NCBI RefSeq assembly: GCF_002259605.1
Contig: NZ_MWWR01000007.1
Coordinates: forward strand, 62,001-126,000
Source of the DNA: Pseudoscardovia radai
GTDB taxonomy: Bacteria; Actinomycetota; Actinomycetes; Actinomycetales; Bifidobacteriaceae
Direction of reading: 5' to 3'
Length of the DNA: 64,000 bases
Part shown: positions 1-6,917 of the stretch, piece by piece
Position numbering within the stretch: position 1 is the first letter of the stretch
Layout: each line of letters opens with the position of its first letter
Notes under the pieces: model-generated
Databases searched by the model: none
What the model was told of the DNA's origin: nothing
What the model saw: the letters and a program-made list of their open reading frames with translations, nothing else
Position numbers and translations under genes: made by a program

Positions 1-1
1 G

Positions 2-253
2 TACCGGCGCCAAACGCGGAAGGCCGACCTGCCCCTGAGATACGATTCCACGGGACTGGGGCTCGCCATCGCCGTCATTCTCATTCCGCCGATCGTGTGG
101 GTTTTCCTGCCGGCAGCATCGGATTTCCCGACGGCAACGCCGGCAGCGGCAACAACCGCAGCGTCTGCGACGGTAGCGTCAGCGGGCGCCGTGGCCGGCG
201 TCGTCGCCATCGCCCCGGCCTGCGCCGGCAACGATGATAGCGAGCAGCGATAG
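2..253 (+). CDS. C-terminal fragment of a putative membrane protein
   Basis: An open frame enters from the left edge and stops at TAG 251-253, giving 83 residues. It has a basic stretch, one hydrophobic segment (around residues 19-36) and then an Ala/Thr/Val-rich tail ending in a charged sequence. This looks like the end of a membrane protein whose start lies outside the window. No family is recognised. It overlaps the opposite-strand small ORF at 179-397, so at most one of the two may be real, or the genes are convergent and overlap. Confidence 0.35.
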   Translation, partial: YRRQTRKADLPLRYDSTGLGLAIAVILIPPIVWVFLPAASDFPTATPAAATTAASATVASAGAVAGVVAIAPACAGNDDSEQR

Positions 254-397
254 CCCGATAAGAACGCCGGGCATCATGCCCGATGTAAAGGATCCGAAGT
301 CACCGCCCACGGCGAGTCCCACGAATCCGATGGCGCCAAACACAATGCCGCACATGCCGAGCACGATAGCCCCGCGGCGACGGTTGGTCGGCAGCAT
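179..397 (-). CDS. Small hypothetical two-TM protein
   Basis: Seventy-two residues: a basic N-terminus, a Gly/Ala/Ile-rich hydrophobic segment at about 10-31, a short loop, a second hydrophobic segment at about 42-58 and a Gly/Asp-rich tail. This is a plausible small two-span membrane protein with positive-inside topology. No Shine-Dalgarno sequence is visible before the ATG, and the gene overlaps the frame entering from the left edge. Function is unknown. Confidence 0.35.
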   Translation of the reverse strand: MLPTNRRRGAIVLGMCGIVFGAIGFVGLAVGGDFGSFTSGMMPGVLIGLSLLAIIVAGAGRGDGDDAGHGAR

Positions 398-468
398 GGC
401 GATGCTGACAAGCGGTCACTGATCATCGGACAGCACGATTTTCGGACGGGCCAGGCATGCGGGAGCAG

Positions 469-1392
469 CTAGATGCCGCAGACCCATGTCGGGTCGGACG
501 GCTGGCACGGCATCGGCGGAGGAATCGTTGGCTCCTCCGGCTCCATTGGTTGATCCGGCTGTTCCCCCGCGCCCGCAGACCTGTCGATGTCGGCTCGAAT
601 CAGCTCCAGGACGTGGTGTGCCTCTAAATTGTTCGGCGTGAACTCCTCGCAGAGCCCGACCAAGCATTCCCATGTGGTGGCCGCGAATCCAATTTCGTCT
701 GCGGACAGCGTCCTGTCGAATCCCTGCTGCCACGCAGCGACGAACCGCGCGGGGTTGTCGCCGTCGTACAGCACGTTTCCCGAGCGTTCCAGCACCGTCA
801 GCCTGTCCATGAGCCCGCTGCCGGCGACCTGCGGCACCGTCCGGGGCAGGTTCCCCACGGTGGTCTCGTGCGCCATCGGGGGCGTCCACCTGGCGCTGCC
901 CTCGGTGCGCATGTCTTCGTAGAAGCGCGACAGGATGCCCAGGCGGCTGAGAGCGGGAGGAACCGCGAGCAACACCGCGCGTGTGCCGCGGCCCAGGCTC
1001 CGGGCTCGTCGCGCCTCGTCGAGCACGGTGGCGGCGTTGCGCCACGTGCCCTCGATCACGCATGAGATGCGGTTGCCGTCGGCGTATTCCACCGCCATGC
1101 CCGTCCAGGCGCCGGCGGCCCTGGCCGTCACGTCCGGCATGGACAGCGGGTCCGTTTCCATCAGCCAGTCGTAATCCGGATGGTACTGGCGAAAGTCGTC
1201 GCCGACGACGGGCATGAGGTATCCGGGGCACAGCCGTTGTATGAACATCTGCCCGCGGGTCTTGCCTGCTCCGGGCTGGGCGCCCAGGAAGTACGTAACC
1301 GGCTCCGGGCTCGGCTCCACCCCGGGATACATGCCGGGGAGAATGTCGGAGAGCCAGATCCGCTCCAGCTCCGCATCTGAAGGTTCAGTCAT
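469..1392 (-). CDS. Zeta-type toxin (P-loop kinase)
   Basis: This 307-residue protein matches the zeta/PezT toxin fold. Family members are P-loop kinases that phosphorylate UDP-activated amino sugars and so poison cell-wall synthesis. The Walker A motif GAQPGAGKT is at residues 37-45, followed by the VVGDDFRQYHPDY segment (62-74) where the family carries its catalytic Asp and substrate-binding residues. A further helix with the WRNAATVLDEAR element resembles the family's conserved Arg region. The C-terminal 30 residues are Pro/Glu-rich and probably disordered. Its start overlaps the end of the upstream antitoxin gene by 8 bp, as expected for a coupled toxin-antitoxin pair. The substrate is inferred from the family. 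Confidence 0.85.
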   Translation of the reverse strand: MTEPSDAELERIWLSDILPGMYPGVEPSPEPVTYFLGAQPGAGKTRGQMFIQRLCPGYLMPVVGDDFRQYHPDYDWLMETDPLSMPDVTARAAGAWTGMAVEYADGNRISCVIEGTWRNAATVLDEARRARSLGRGTRAVLLAVPPALSRLGILSRFYEDMRTEGSARWTPPMAHETTVGNLPRTVPQVAGSGLMDRLTVLERSGNVLYDGDNPARFVAAWQQGFDRTLSADEIGFAATTWECLVGLCEEFTPNNLEAHHVLELIRADIDRSAGAGEQPDQPMEPEEPTIPPPMPCQPSDPTWVCGI

Positions 1393-1657
1393 AGAGAAGC
1401 CCTTTCAGCTCCGCACGTCGGGCGTTCCAGCGTTTCACCGCCGCTATCTGCGCGGCCCGGTCGTTGGGATCGACCGCGGCGCGTTCACGGTTCAGTGCGA
1501 CGTGCTCTGCCCTCCATTTCGCAGATTCCGCCTCGTCGCCGCGTGCCTTCGCCTGCCGATCGAGCGCGACCAGCCGTCCGCCGAGCTTGGTGCCCGCTTC
1601 GTAGAACACGTCGTACATGGCGGCCCCGTCCAGCAAGCTGTAGTCATGTTCACTCAT
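1385..1657 (-). CDS. Putative antitoxin of the zeta-type toxin
   Basis: Ninety residues, highly charged and probably helical, rich in Arg, Glu and Ala. It lies immediately upstream of the zeta-type toxin and overlaps it by 8 bp, so translation is likely coupled. An AGAGGG sequence six bases before the ATG can serve as ribosome-binding site. It does not obviously resemble the classical epsilon or PezA antitoxins and has no HTH motif that I can see, so the antitoxin role rests on position and size. It would be expected to block the ATP or substrate pocket of the kinase. Confidence 0.6.
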   Translation of the reverse strand: MSEHDYSLLDGAAMYDVFYEAGTKLGGRLVALDRQAKARGDEAESAKWRAEHVALNRERAAVDPNDRAAQIAAVKRWNARRAELKGLLYD

Positions 1658-1837
1658 ATTGACCCTCTTCTGACCGCCGGCCCCACGCCAGCATTACGTC
1701 GATTATCGCACCGGAGTCCCGCCCACAGCGAGGGAAATCGTAAAGATTGCACATGGAATGGCGTCCAGCGGTTCGAAGGAGGCATTGTCCCGGCCCAACC
1801 GTCGTCCCGACACCGCAACCGGAACCGCAATCGGCAC

Positions 1838-2090
1838 CGAGGGCGCACCATCGTGCACCCTCGACCCGGATTACCCCGCCCCAACCGCCATTCCGATGCC
1901 ATAACCGCCATTGAAGGCGCGCCATCGTGCACCCTCGGCCGCAGATAGCCCAACACCAGGCCGCCCAACAAAGCCTAACCCGCATCGAGGGTGCAATATT
2001 CTGCACCCTCGACCCGGATTATCCCGCCCCAATCGCCATTTAGGCGCCACAACCCACGCCGAAGGAGCACCACCGTGCACCCTCAACCGC
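1838..2090. repeat. 74-bp tandem repeat, four units with hairpins
   Basis: Four units begin at 1838, 1912, 1986 and 2060, exactly 74 bp apart. Each unit opens with an inverted repeat of the form CGAGGGTGCA-loop-TGCACCCTCG (best in unit 3, 1985-1995 with 2002-2012). In units 1 and 3 this is followed by a shared GACCCGGATTAYCCCGCCCC segment. Unit 4 keeps only the hairpin. The array fills most of the roughly 580-bp gap between the toxin-antitoxin pair and the next gene, which otherwise holds nothing recognisable. Confidence 0.85.
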
Positions 2091-2234
2091 CTTACGACGC
2101 GGTTTGGGCACAGACACGAATGACATTCATTTGATGACGTTTGGGAATCCGCCGGTCCTCGCCTTGTATTCCGACCTGCGTGATGGGCGGCGCGTAATAG
2201 GCGGCGCGGCCTATCCGACTTCACTGCTAGCAGG

Positions 2235-2549
2235 TCAGGAAGGAAACGATATCCCCCGCGTAATCGTGCACGGCGTGAGGAACGGCCCCATGGAGGCATC
2301 GCCCCGTCGCCTGCGCAACGACCAGCGGTCTTCGAGAGTCGGCGTGTCGATGCACCCCATGCCGATGGCATACGACGGAAGCTCCACGACAGCGTTGACG
2401 GTGTCTTCGTCTCCACCGTCCGCATGCAGCGGCGTATCGCCGACGCAATAGACGTTGCGGTCACTCTCCACGATGGAGAATCCGACGCAACGCCCATTGC
2501 GCAACACCTCGAAAGCGCCGAACGGCGTAGCGAACCGTGTGACTATCAT
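2235..2549 (-). CDS. Hypothetical protein
   Basis: A 104-residue protein beginning MIVTRFATPFGAFEVLRNG and ending GISFPS. A GGGAAGGA ribosome-binding site lies about eight bases before the ATG at 2549. It has no signal peptide or membrane segment. The alternation of hydrophobic and charged residues suggests a small beta-rich cytosolic domain. Its reading frame stays open upstream through the LRR gene on the other strand, but that extension is only antisense to the repeats. No family is recognised. Confidence 0.55.
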   Translation of the reverse strand: MIVTRFATPFGAFEVLRNGRCVGFSIVESDRNVYCVGDTPLHADGGDEDTVNAVVELPSYAIGMGCIDTPTLEDRWSLRRRRGDASMGPFLTPCTITRGISFPS

Positions 2550-2620
2550 GCGGCACAGTCCTTCCCTGCCCTTATCACGAGATGGTCGCCATCCCAAAGA
2601 CGGTGCCATCACAACCAGCA

Positions 2621-2648
2621 CCGAGGGTGTACAAAACCACACCCTCGG
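2621..2648. repeat. Dispersed hairpin repeat copy
   Basis: The perfect 10-bp inverted repeat CCGAGGGTGT / ACACCCTCGG surrounds an 8-base loop. It matches the hairpin core of the 74-bp array at 1838-2090. A decayed copy (AAGGGTGTACAGAATCATAC) is at about 33952-33971. There is no T-run, so it is not a standard terminator. Confidence 0.7.
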
Positions 2649-2714
2649 CGAAGACCTAGGTGCCCGCACCGTCAAATGGATCCCGCCAGACGAGTCGCCG
2701 GATTCGACCGAATT

Positions 2715-2767
2715 TCGCGACACGCCGGGAAAATCGTGGGCATATGATGATTCCACTTGGCCCGCAA
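2715..2767 (+). repeat. 53-bp block upstream of LRR gene 1
   Basis: This block matches 6773-6825 at 52 of 53 positions. The only difference is a G/C in the centre of CATATNATGATTCC. Both copies lie 92-109 bp before an LRR gene and are followed by shorter shared stretches (GCATGGATAGGAA, AGAAGGGAACAGA). It is likely a shared promoter or regulatory leader. TATGAT at 2733-2738 is a possible -10 element, but no convincing -35 lies at the usual spacing. Confidence 0.75.
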
Positions 2768-2876
2768 AGCAGCGAGACGAGCTGTGCTGCGGGGGCTGAC
2801 AGGCTCCGCAGCATGGATAGGAAAACAAGTAGGCCCAAACAAGAAGACCCAAAAACAAGAAGAAGGGAACAGACAC

Positions 2877-3698
2877 ATGACAACCGCAACCAGCAAGACC
2901 ACCGAAGCCAGCAACACCACGCCTTGGCCCATCGCCGTCGACGAAACCACCTTCCCGGACGAGTTGTTCTGCGAGTACGTCTTGGAGAACATCTCCGGCA
3001 AGGATGGCGACCCCACCACCCTCACCCAAGAGGAAGCCGACGCCGTCACGAAGATCGACATCAGCAAATGCACCTGGGCGACATTCGACCCCGAAAACGG
3101 GAATGACCTCGCATTCGACGGCGTCACGGTATACGATGACATGGTTTACGAAGGGGGTTGCATCACCAGCCTGAAAGGCATCGAATACTTCGCGAACCTT
3201 ACCGAGCTGGACGCCAGCGACAACCAGCTCGAGGAGCTCGACATAAGCCACAACTCGCACCTCACCCATCTGAACGTCAACACCAACCAGCTGGAGAGTC
3301 TCGACGTGAGTCACAACACGCAGCTCACCGATTTGGACGCCGGCAGCAACTCCTTGGAGAAGCTCGATGTAAGCCACAACACACAGCTCTCCGAACTGTG
3401 CACCAGCAGCAATGTGTTGACGGAACTCGATGTAAGTCACAACACACAGCTCACCGAACTGGACGTCTATGGAAACACACTGACGACCCTCGACGTAACG
3501 CACAACACACATCTCACCGCACTGGACGCCGGCAGCAACTCCTTGGAGAAGCTCGATGTGAGCAACAACACACAGCTCACCTTCCTGAATGTCAGCGACA
3601 ACCAGCTGACGGAAATCGACCTGAGCAACAACGAAAAGCTCACCGACTTCAACTGCGATGCCGGCTGCAAGACCGTTGGTGGCGTCATGTCCAAGTGA
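2877..3698 (+). CDS. Leucine-rich-repeat protein 1
   Basis: 273 residues. After a Thr/Ser-rich start comes the DETTFPDELFCEYVLENI cap motif typical of bacterial LRR proteins, then an EF-hand-like acidic stretch. About eight 21-residue repeats follow of the form LTELDVSHNTQL, ending in a short Cys-containing cap. The start is chosen at ATG 2877 because AGAAGG sits just upstream. A longer frame from 2757 has no ribosome-binding site and would not add a signal peptide. Most relatives are exported or surface-anchored, yet no signal peptide, LPXTG or membrane segment is visible here, so this copy looks cytosolic. It is a paralog of the gene at 6918. The binding partner is unknown. Confidence 0.85.
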   Translation: MTTATSKTTEASNTTPWPIAVDETTFPDELFCEYVLENISGKDGDPTTLTQEEADAVTKIDISKCTWATFDPENGNDLAFDGVTVYDDMVYEGGCITSLKGIEYFANLTELDASDNQLEELDISHNSHLTHLNVNTNQLESLDVSHNTQLTDLDAGSNSLEKLDVSHNTQLSELCTSSNVLTELDVSHNTQLTELDVYGNTLTTLDVTHNTHLTALDAGSNSLEKLDVSNNTQLTFLNVSDNQLTEIDLSNNEKLTDFNCDAGCKTVGGVMSK

Positions 3699-3726
3699 CG
3701 CGTAAACGGGTTATGACGGTGAATAC

Positions 3727-3783
3727 GATGGGGCCGATGGTGGGAGCGTGACTCTTTGTTCCGCTCCCACCATCGGCTCCATC
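3727..3783. terminator. Bidirectional hairpin terminator
   Basis: A 22-bp inverted repeat (3727-3748 with 3762-3783; one G-T type mismatch near the base) around a 13-base T-rich loop lies between the convergent LRR gene and lipoprotein gene. The position suits a terminator for both strands, although no long T-run follows. Confidence 0.7.
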
Positions 3784-3813
3784 GTCACCATGCCGGCGCT
3801 TCGCCGTCGGGAA

Positions 3814-4548
3814 TCATCCGACGACCGTCACCGCACCGTCCTTGGGGCTATCCATGATGATTCCCGGATCGTCGGCGTCCACGCGAGTGACGAAGAATTG
3901 CGTATCGTAATAATCCTCACCCGGAGTGGATATCTCAGACGATTCAAGACCCTGGAAATACATGTCATAGATTTGCGCGGTGTGCGTCAGAGGCATCCCG
4001 CCAAGCGTCTCGGGATAGAGGAAATCACCGCCCTGCGGATAGCACTCGCCGTCATAAAGTACTGAATTGCCGCCACGGCACCTTTGATCATATGTCAATT
4101 GACTAGCGATGAATTCAGTTTGGGCATTGTTACCAGTCGGATCGGTCGTGACATAAGTGCGGGTCGTGCCACTCGCCTTCTCCCCGCTTTTTCCAAGGCT
4201 GGAGATGATTTCGTCGTCGGTCTTCCCATTGATGTCCTGGAAAGTGAGGGAAGTGGAATAAGTATCCCACTGGTACTGTCCGTTCGCACCGCCAGTACGC
4301 ACCCAAACAGAATCAATCTCTCCGTCCTTACTCAAGCCAGGAAAGCCGACAGAGTCATCATCCGCCGTCCCAGGCTCCACAAGGAACCAGAGCTTATGAT
4401 TCTCAATGGCCTGGGTGAAGGTGACCGCCGACGAGCCGGACTCCGAACCGCCCGACGCACCACTCGATGACCCTCCGCATGCAGCCATCGAAACCAAGGA
4501 CAGGAACGCAACAAGCATCGCCGAAACGGCACGCATCGTGTTTCTCAT
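3814..4548 (-). CDS. Secreted lipoprotein, function unknown
   Basis: 244 residues. The N-terminus has Arg residues, a hydrophobic core and the lipobox SMAAC, so cleavage and lipidation are expected at Cys24. A Gly/Ser linker follows and then a roughly 200-residue globular domain rich in aromatic residues, with several Cys that could form disulfides outside the cell (for example around residues 155-170). It should be anchored to the outer face of the membrane. No domain family is recognised. It faces the LRR gene and is followed by the shared hairpin terminator. Confidence 0.75.
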   Translation of the reverse strand: MRNTMRAVSAMLVAFLSLVSMAACGGSSSGASGGSESGSSAVTFTQAIENHKLWFLVEPGTADDDSVGFPGLSKDGEIDSVWVRTGGANGQYQWDTYSTSLTFQDINGKTDDEIISSLGKSGEKASGTTRTYVTTDPTGNNAQTEFIASQLTYDQRCRGGNSVLYDGECYPQGGDFLYPETLGGMPLTHTAQIYDMYFQGLESSEISTPGEDYYDTQFFVTRVDADDPGIIMDSPKDGAVTVVG

Positions 4549-4597
4549 ATCGATCCCTCTCTGAATTCACACTGCGACACACGCCGCACCCTTCCAA

Positions 4598-4708
4598 ACG
4601 ATGGCGCAAACCATCGTCTAGAAACTACCCCCCCCAGACAAAACGAGCCCGGGCGGGTTCTAGTGAATGTCGCAACACCACATATGGCTCAGGTAAATAT
4701 GGCTCAGG
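4598..4708. other. Intergenic region with short repeats
   Basis: The 340-bp gap between the divergent lipoprotein and acetyltransferase genes contains an inverted repeat ACGATGG-CGCAAA-CCATCGT (4598-4617), 50 bp upstream of the lipoprotein start. It also has a 12-bp direct repeat ATATGGCTCAGG at 4682-4693 and 4697-4708. Either could be a regulator site. No clear promoter hexamers were found. Confidence 0.5.
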
Positions 4709-4887
4709 CATCCCTCTCCCCAATCATCTCCACCGGCCATCGCGAGCCTTGAAACATTGACCGGATCCCGGCATCACATCCGCGCATTAGACTTGCCACA
4801 ACGAACATTTGGCGCACCAGTCACCTGATGCGACGGGCGCCGCGAACGCCATCACGGAAACCGGAACGCGGCCGGAACGGAAGCGAT

Positions 4888-5337
4888 ATGCGATTCTTCG
4901 AAAAGGCATTCGACGAGCTGACCACACACGAGCTGCATGAGATCATGAGAGCTAGGGCGGCGGTGTTCGTAGGCGAGCAGAAAATCGTCTACCCCGACGC
5001 GGACGGATTGGACTACCAGTGCATGCACGCATTCGCCACCGATGAAAACGGCCGCGTCGAGGCCTATCTGAGGATGTTCGGGGCGGACGAGCTGCCGGAC
5101 GCCGCGCAGTTCGGCAGGGTCCTGACCATGCATCACGGCCGAGGCACCGGCGCGCAGCTGATGCGCTTCGCGGAGAGGACCGCGGCGGAACGGCTCGGCG
5201 CCAGGGAGATCCGCTTGGACGCACAGAAGACGGCCGAGGGCTTCTACAGGAAGCTGGGATACGATGCCGTCTCCGACTATTTCATCGAAGCCGGTATCCC
5301 CCACGTGAAGATGAAAAAGGCCTTGCATTCGGAGTGA
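4888..5337 (+). CDS. ElaA-like GNAT N-acetyltransferase
   Basis: 149 residues with the layout of the ElaA branch of GNAT acetyltransferases. The N-terminal helix (FDELTTHELHEIMRARAAVF) is followed by the GEQKIVYPDADGLDYQ segment typical of ElaA. The acetyl-CoA-binding motif A is the GRVLTM...GRGTGAQLM region at about residues 72-90. The family transfers acetyl groups from acetyl-CoA to small amines, but the substrate here is unknown. ATG 4888 was chosen because GGAACGGAAG precedes it. An upstream ATG at 4828 would add 20 non-conserved basic residues. Confidence 0.8.
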   Translation: MRFFEKAFDELTTHELHEIMRARAAVFVGEQKIVYPDADGLDYQCMHAFATDENGRVEAYLRMFGADELPDAAQFGRVLTMHHGRGTGAQLMRFAERTAAERLGAREIRLDAQKTAEGFYRKLGYDAVSDYFIEAGIPHVKMKKALHSE

Positions 5338-5410
5338 TTCCGTCCTGATCGGGACGGGGTGGGCTCCGATCGGGCGGTGCCATAGCGCGCCCGGACTCGA
5401 TCAGTCACGT

Positions 5411-5881
5411 TCAGTCGCGTGGCTCCTTGACGGTGACGGTCACCGGGCGTTCCACGTCCTCCATGTGGCGCGCCTTCCGTTCCGCGATGGCCTTCTGCCG
5501 CTCCGCCTCGTGACGCTCGTCCTCTTCGCGCATGATGCGCGCGCTTTCGGGGAACACACGCTCCCACCCGGACATGTCTTCCTTGCCGTCGGGGTAGCGG
5601 ATGAGGTAGGCGTTCAGGCACAGGCCGATGGCGAACATGAGGTCGCTGTGTTCGTCGCGCTTCGGGTCGTCGTCATCGACCCACCACGAGTCGGCGCGGT
5701 ACCCGTCGGGAAGCGTCACGCTGTAATCCGCGTCCGGCGTGTGCGGGTAGCACGTCACGTCGAACTCCGGGTGGTCTTCGACGTGGTGGAGCTTGGCCGC
5801 GCCGTCGCTGAGACGGATGTGCATGACGGTGGGGTCGGCCAACTGCTCCGGGGTCAGGTTTCGGATGATTCGCTTCTTCAT
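5411..5881 (-). CDS. Hypothetical protein
   Basis: 156 residues, acidic overall, beginning MKKRIIRNLTPEQLADPTV. The middle contains a Trp-Trp-Val-Asp4 stretch (residues 66-72), and the last 60 residues form a strongly charged helix rich in Glu, Arg and Lys. The ribosome-binding site GAAAGGA precedes the ATG. No signal peptide or membrane span is present. It lies downstream of the broken DUF262 gene on the same strand. No family is recognised. Confidence 0.55.
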   Translation of the reverse strand: MKKRIIRNLTPEQLADPTVMHIRLSDGAAKLHHVEDHPEFDVTCYPHTPDADYSVTLPDGYRADSWWVDDDDPKRDEHSDLMFAIGLCLNAYLIRYPDGKEDMSGWERVFPESARIMREEDERHEAERQKAIAERKARHMEDVERPVTVTVKEPRD

Positions 5882-5996
5882 GATGGTTTCCTTTCACTGT
5901 TTCCGGCGGATTGGCCTTTCGAGCCATTCCGCCAATGCGTCGGGCGTGTTCGCCAACGCGGGGTCTGTGCGCGGGTCGCCGCTTCCGCGACAACAC

Positions 5997-6641
5997 CGGC
6001 CGTATCAGGCCGTTGATGCATCTGATTTTTTCTCTTTCCTCCGCAGCCGTGCTGTCATCGTCATCGCCGTCAAGCGTAATGCTGATGACCTGCAGCCTCC
6101 CCACTGCGGCGAACAAGTCATCCACCGACACATCGCCCTTGGTAATCTGCTTACAGAAGAACCGGTAGTTGATCGTCAGGTTCGAGGCCGGCTCGAACTC
6201 GTCCGGATCACCCGCCACAAGCCTTCGCAACGCGTCCCTGTCGCCCCTGACGGGACGCAGCTTGATCCTGTCGTCGCCGTCGTTCCACTCATCGACGATG
6301 TAGCGGTTCATGATCATGTCGGCGAGATTCTCACGCTCCGACTCCACACGTCCGGACCTGACCATGGCGCAGACCGCCAAAAGCAGCAGCGTGACCGTCG
6401 TCAGACGCTGCTGCCCGTCTATGACGCGGTATTCGGTCCTTGCGCCATCGCCCACGACCTAGGAGACGATGCTGCCGAAGAAATGATGTCCTCGCCCGTC
6501 ACGGACAACCCTCTTCAGATCCTCGTACAGCTGACGGCAGTTATCGACTCTCCAATCGTATTTCCTCTGGTACACGGGAATGACGAACCTCTTGTCCGTA
6601 CCTTCCATGAACGACACCAGATTCGTCGCCGACCCCTTCAT
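5997..6641 (-). pseudogene. DUF262 (GmrSD-type) gene, interrupted and truncated
   Basis: The N-terminal part (MKGSATNLVSFMEGTDKRF, then IPVYQRKYDWR) and the hallmark DGQQRLTT nucleotide-binding motif identify the DUF262 domain of GmrS/GmrSD-type modification-dependent restriction proteins. An in-frame TAG at 6459-6461 splits the domain between GSIVS and VVGDG. Similarity is lost after about 215 codons, near CINGLIRP, and the frame then runs on into sequence antisense to nothing recognisable. The rest of DUF262 and any DUF1524 nuclease domain are absent. This is a decayed fragment of a restriction gene. Confidence 0.75.
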
Positions 6642-6772
6642 TCCTCCGCGCCTCCCCATGCAACAGCCCCACCGGACAAACGGCAGGGCGAACACCAAGA
6701 CATTGATCCGATTCCAAGCGTATCGCACCTGTGAACATGGCCATCGCCAAGATGAAATCAACCAATCTCATG

Positions 6773-6825
6773 TCGCGACACGCCGGGAAAATCGTGGGCA
6801 TATCATGATTCCACTTGGCCCGCAA
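6773..6825 (+). repeat. 53-bp block upstream of LRR gene 2
   Basis: Second copy of the block at 2715-2767, with one substitution. It lies about 90 bp before the second LRR gene. The conservation covers only noncoding DNA and the translation-start region, suggesting the two LRR genes were duplicated with a common control region. Confidence 0.75.
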
Positions 6826-6917
6826 GGTAGCGAGTCGCAAGCCGCAGAGCCCGGCAGACTCAGCGGCATGGATAGGAATAGCAAAAAGAAAACAACACAA
6901 GAAGAAGGGAACAGAGA

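Noticed and set aside
2757-2876. N-terminal extension of LRR protein 1 from TTG 2757
   Set aside because: No ribosome-binding site, no counterpart in the same frame for LRR gene 2, and the ATG at 2877 has a good one.
2550-3512. Long minus-strand frame running antisense through LRR gene 1
   Set aside because: It is the mirror of the repeat DNA. Only the last 104 codons, which have their own ribosome-binding site, look like a gene. The same applies to 6768-7955 opposite LRR gene 2.
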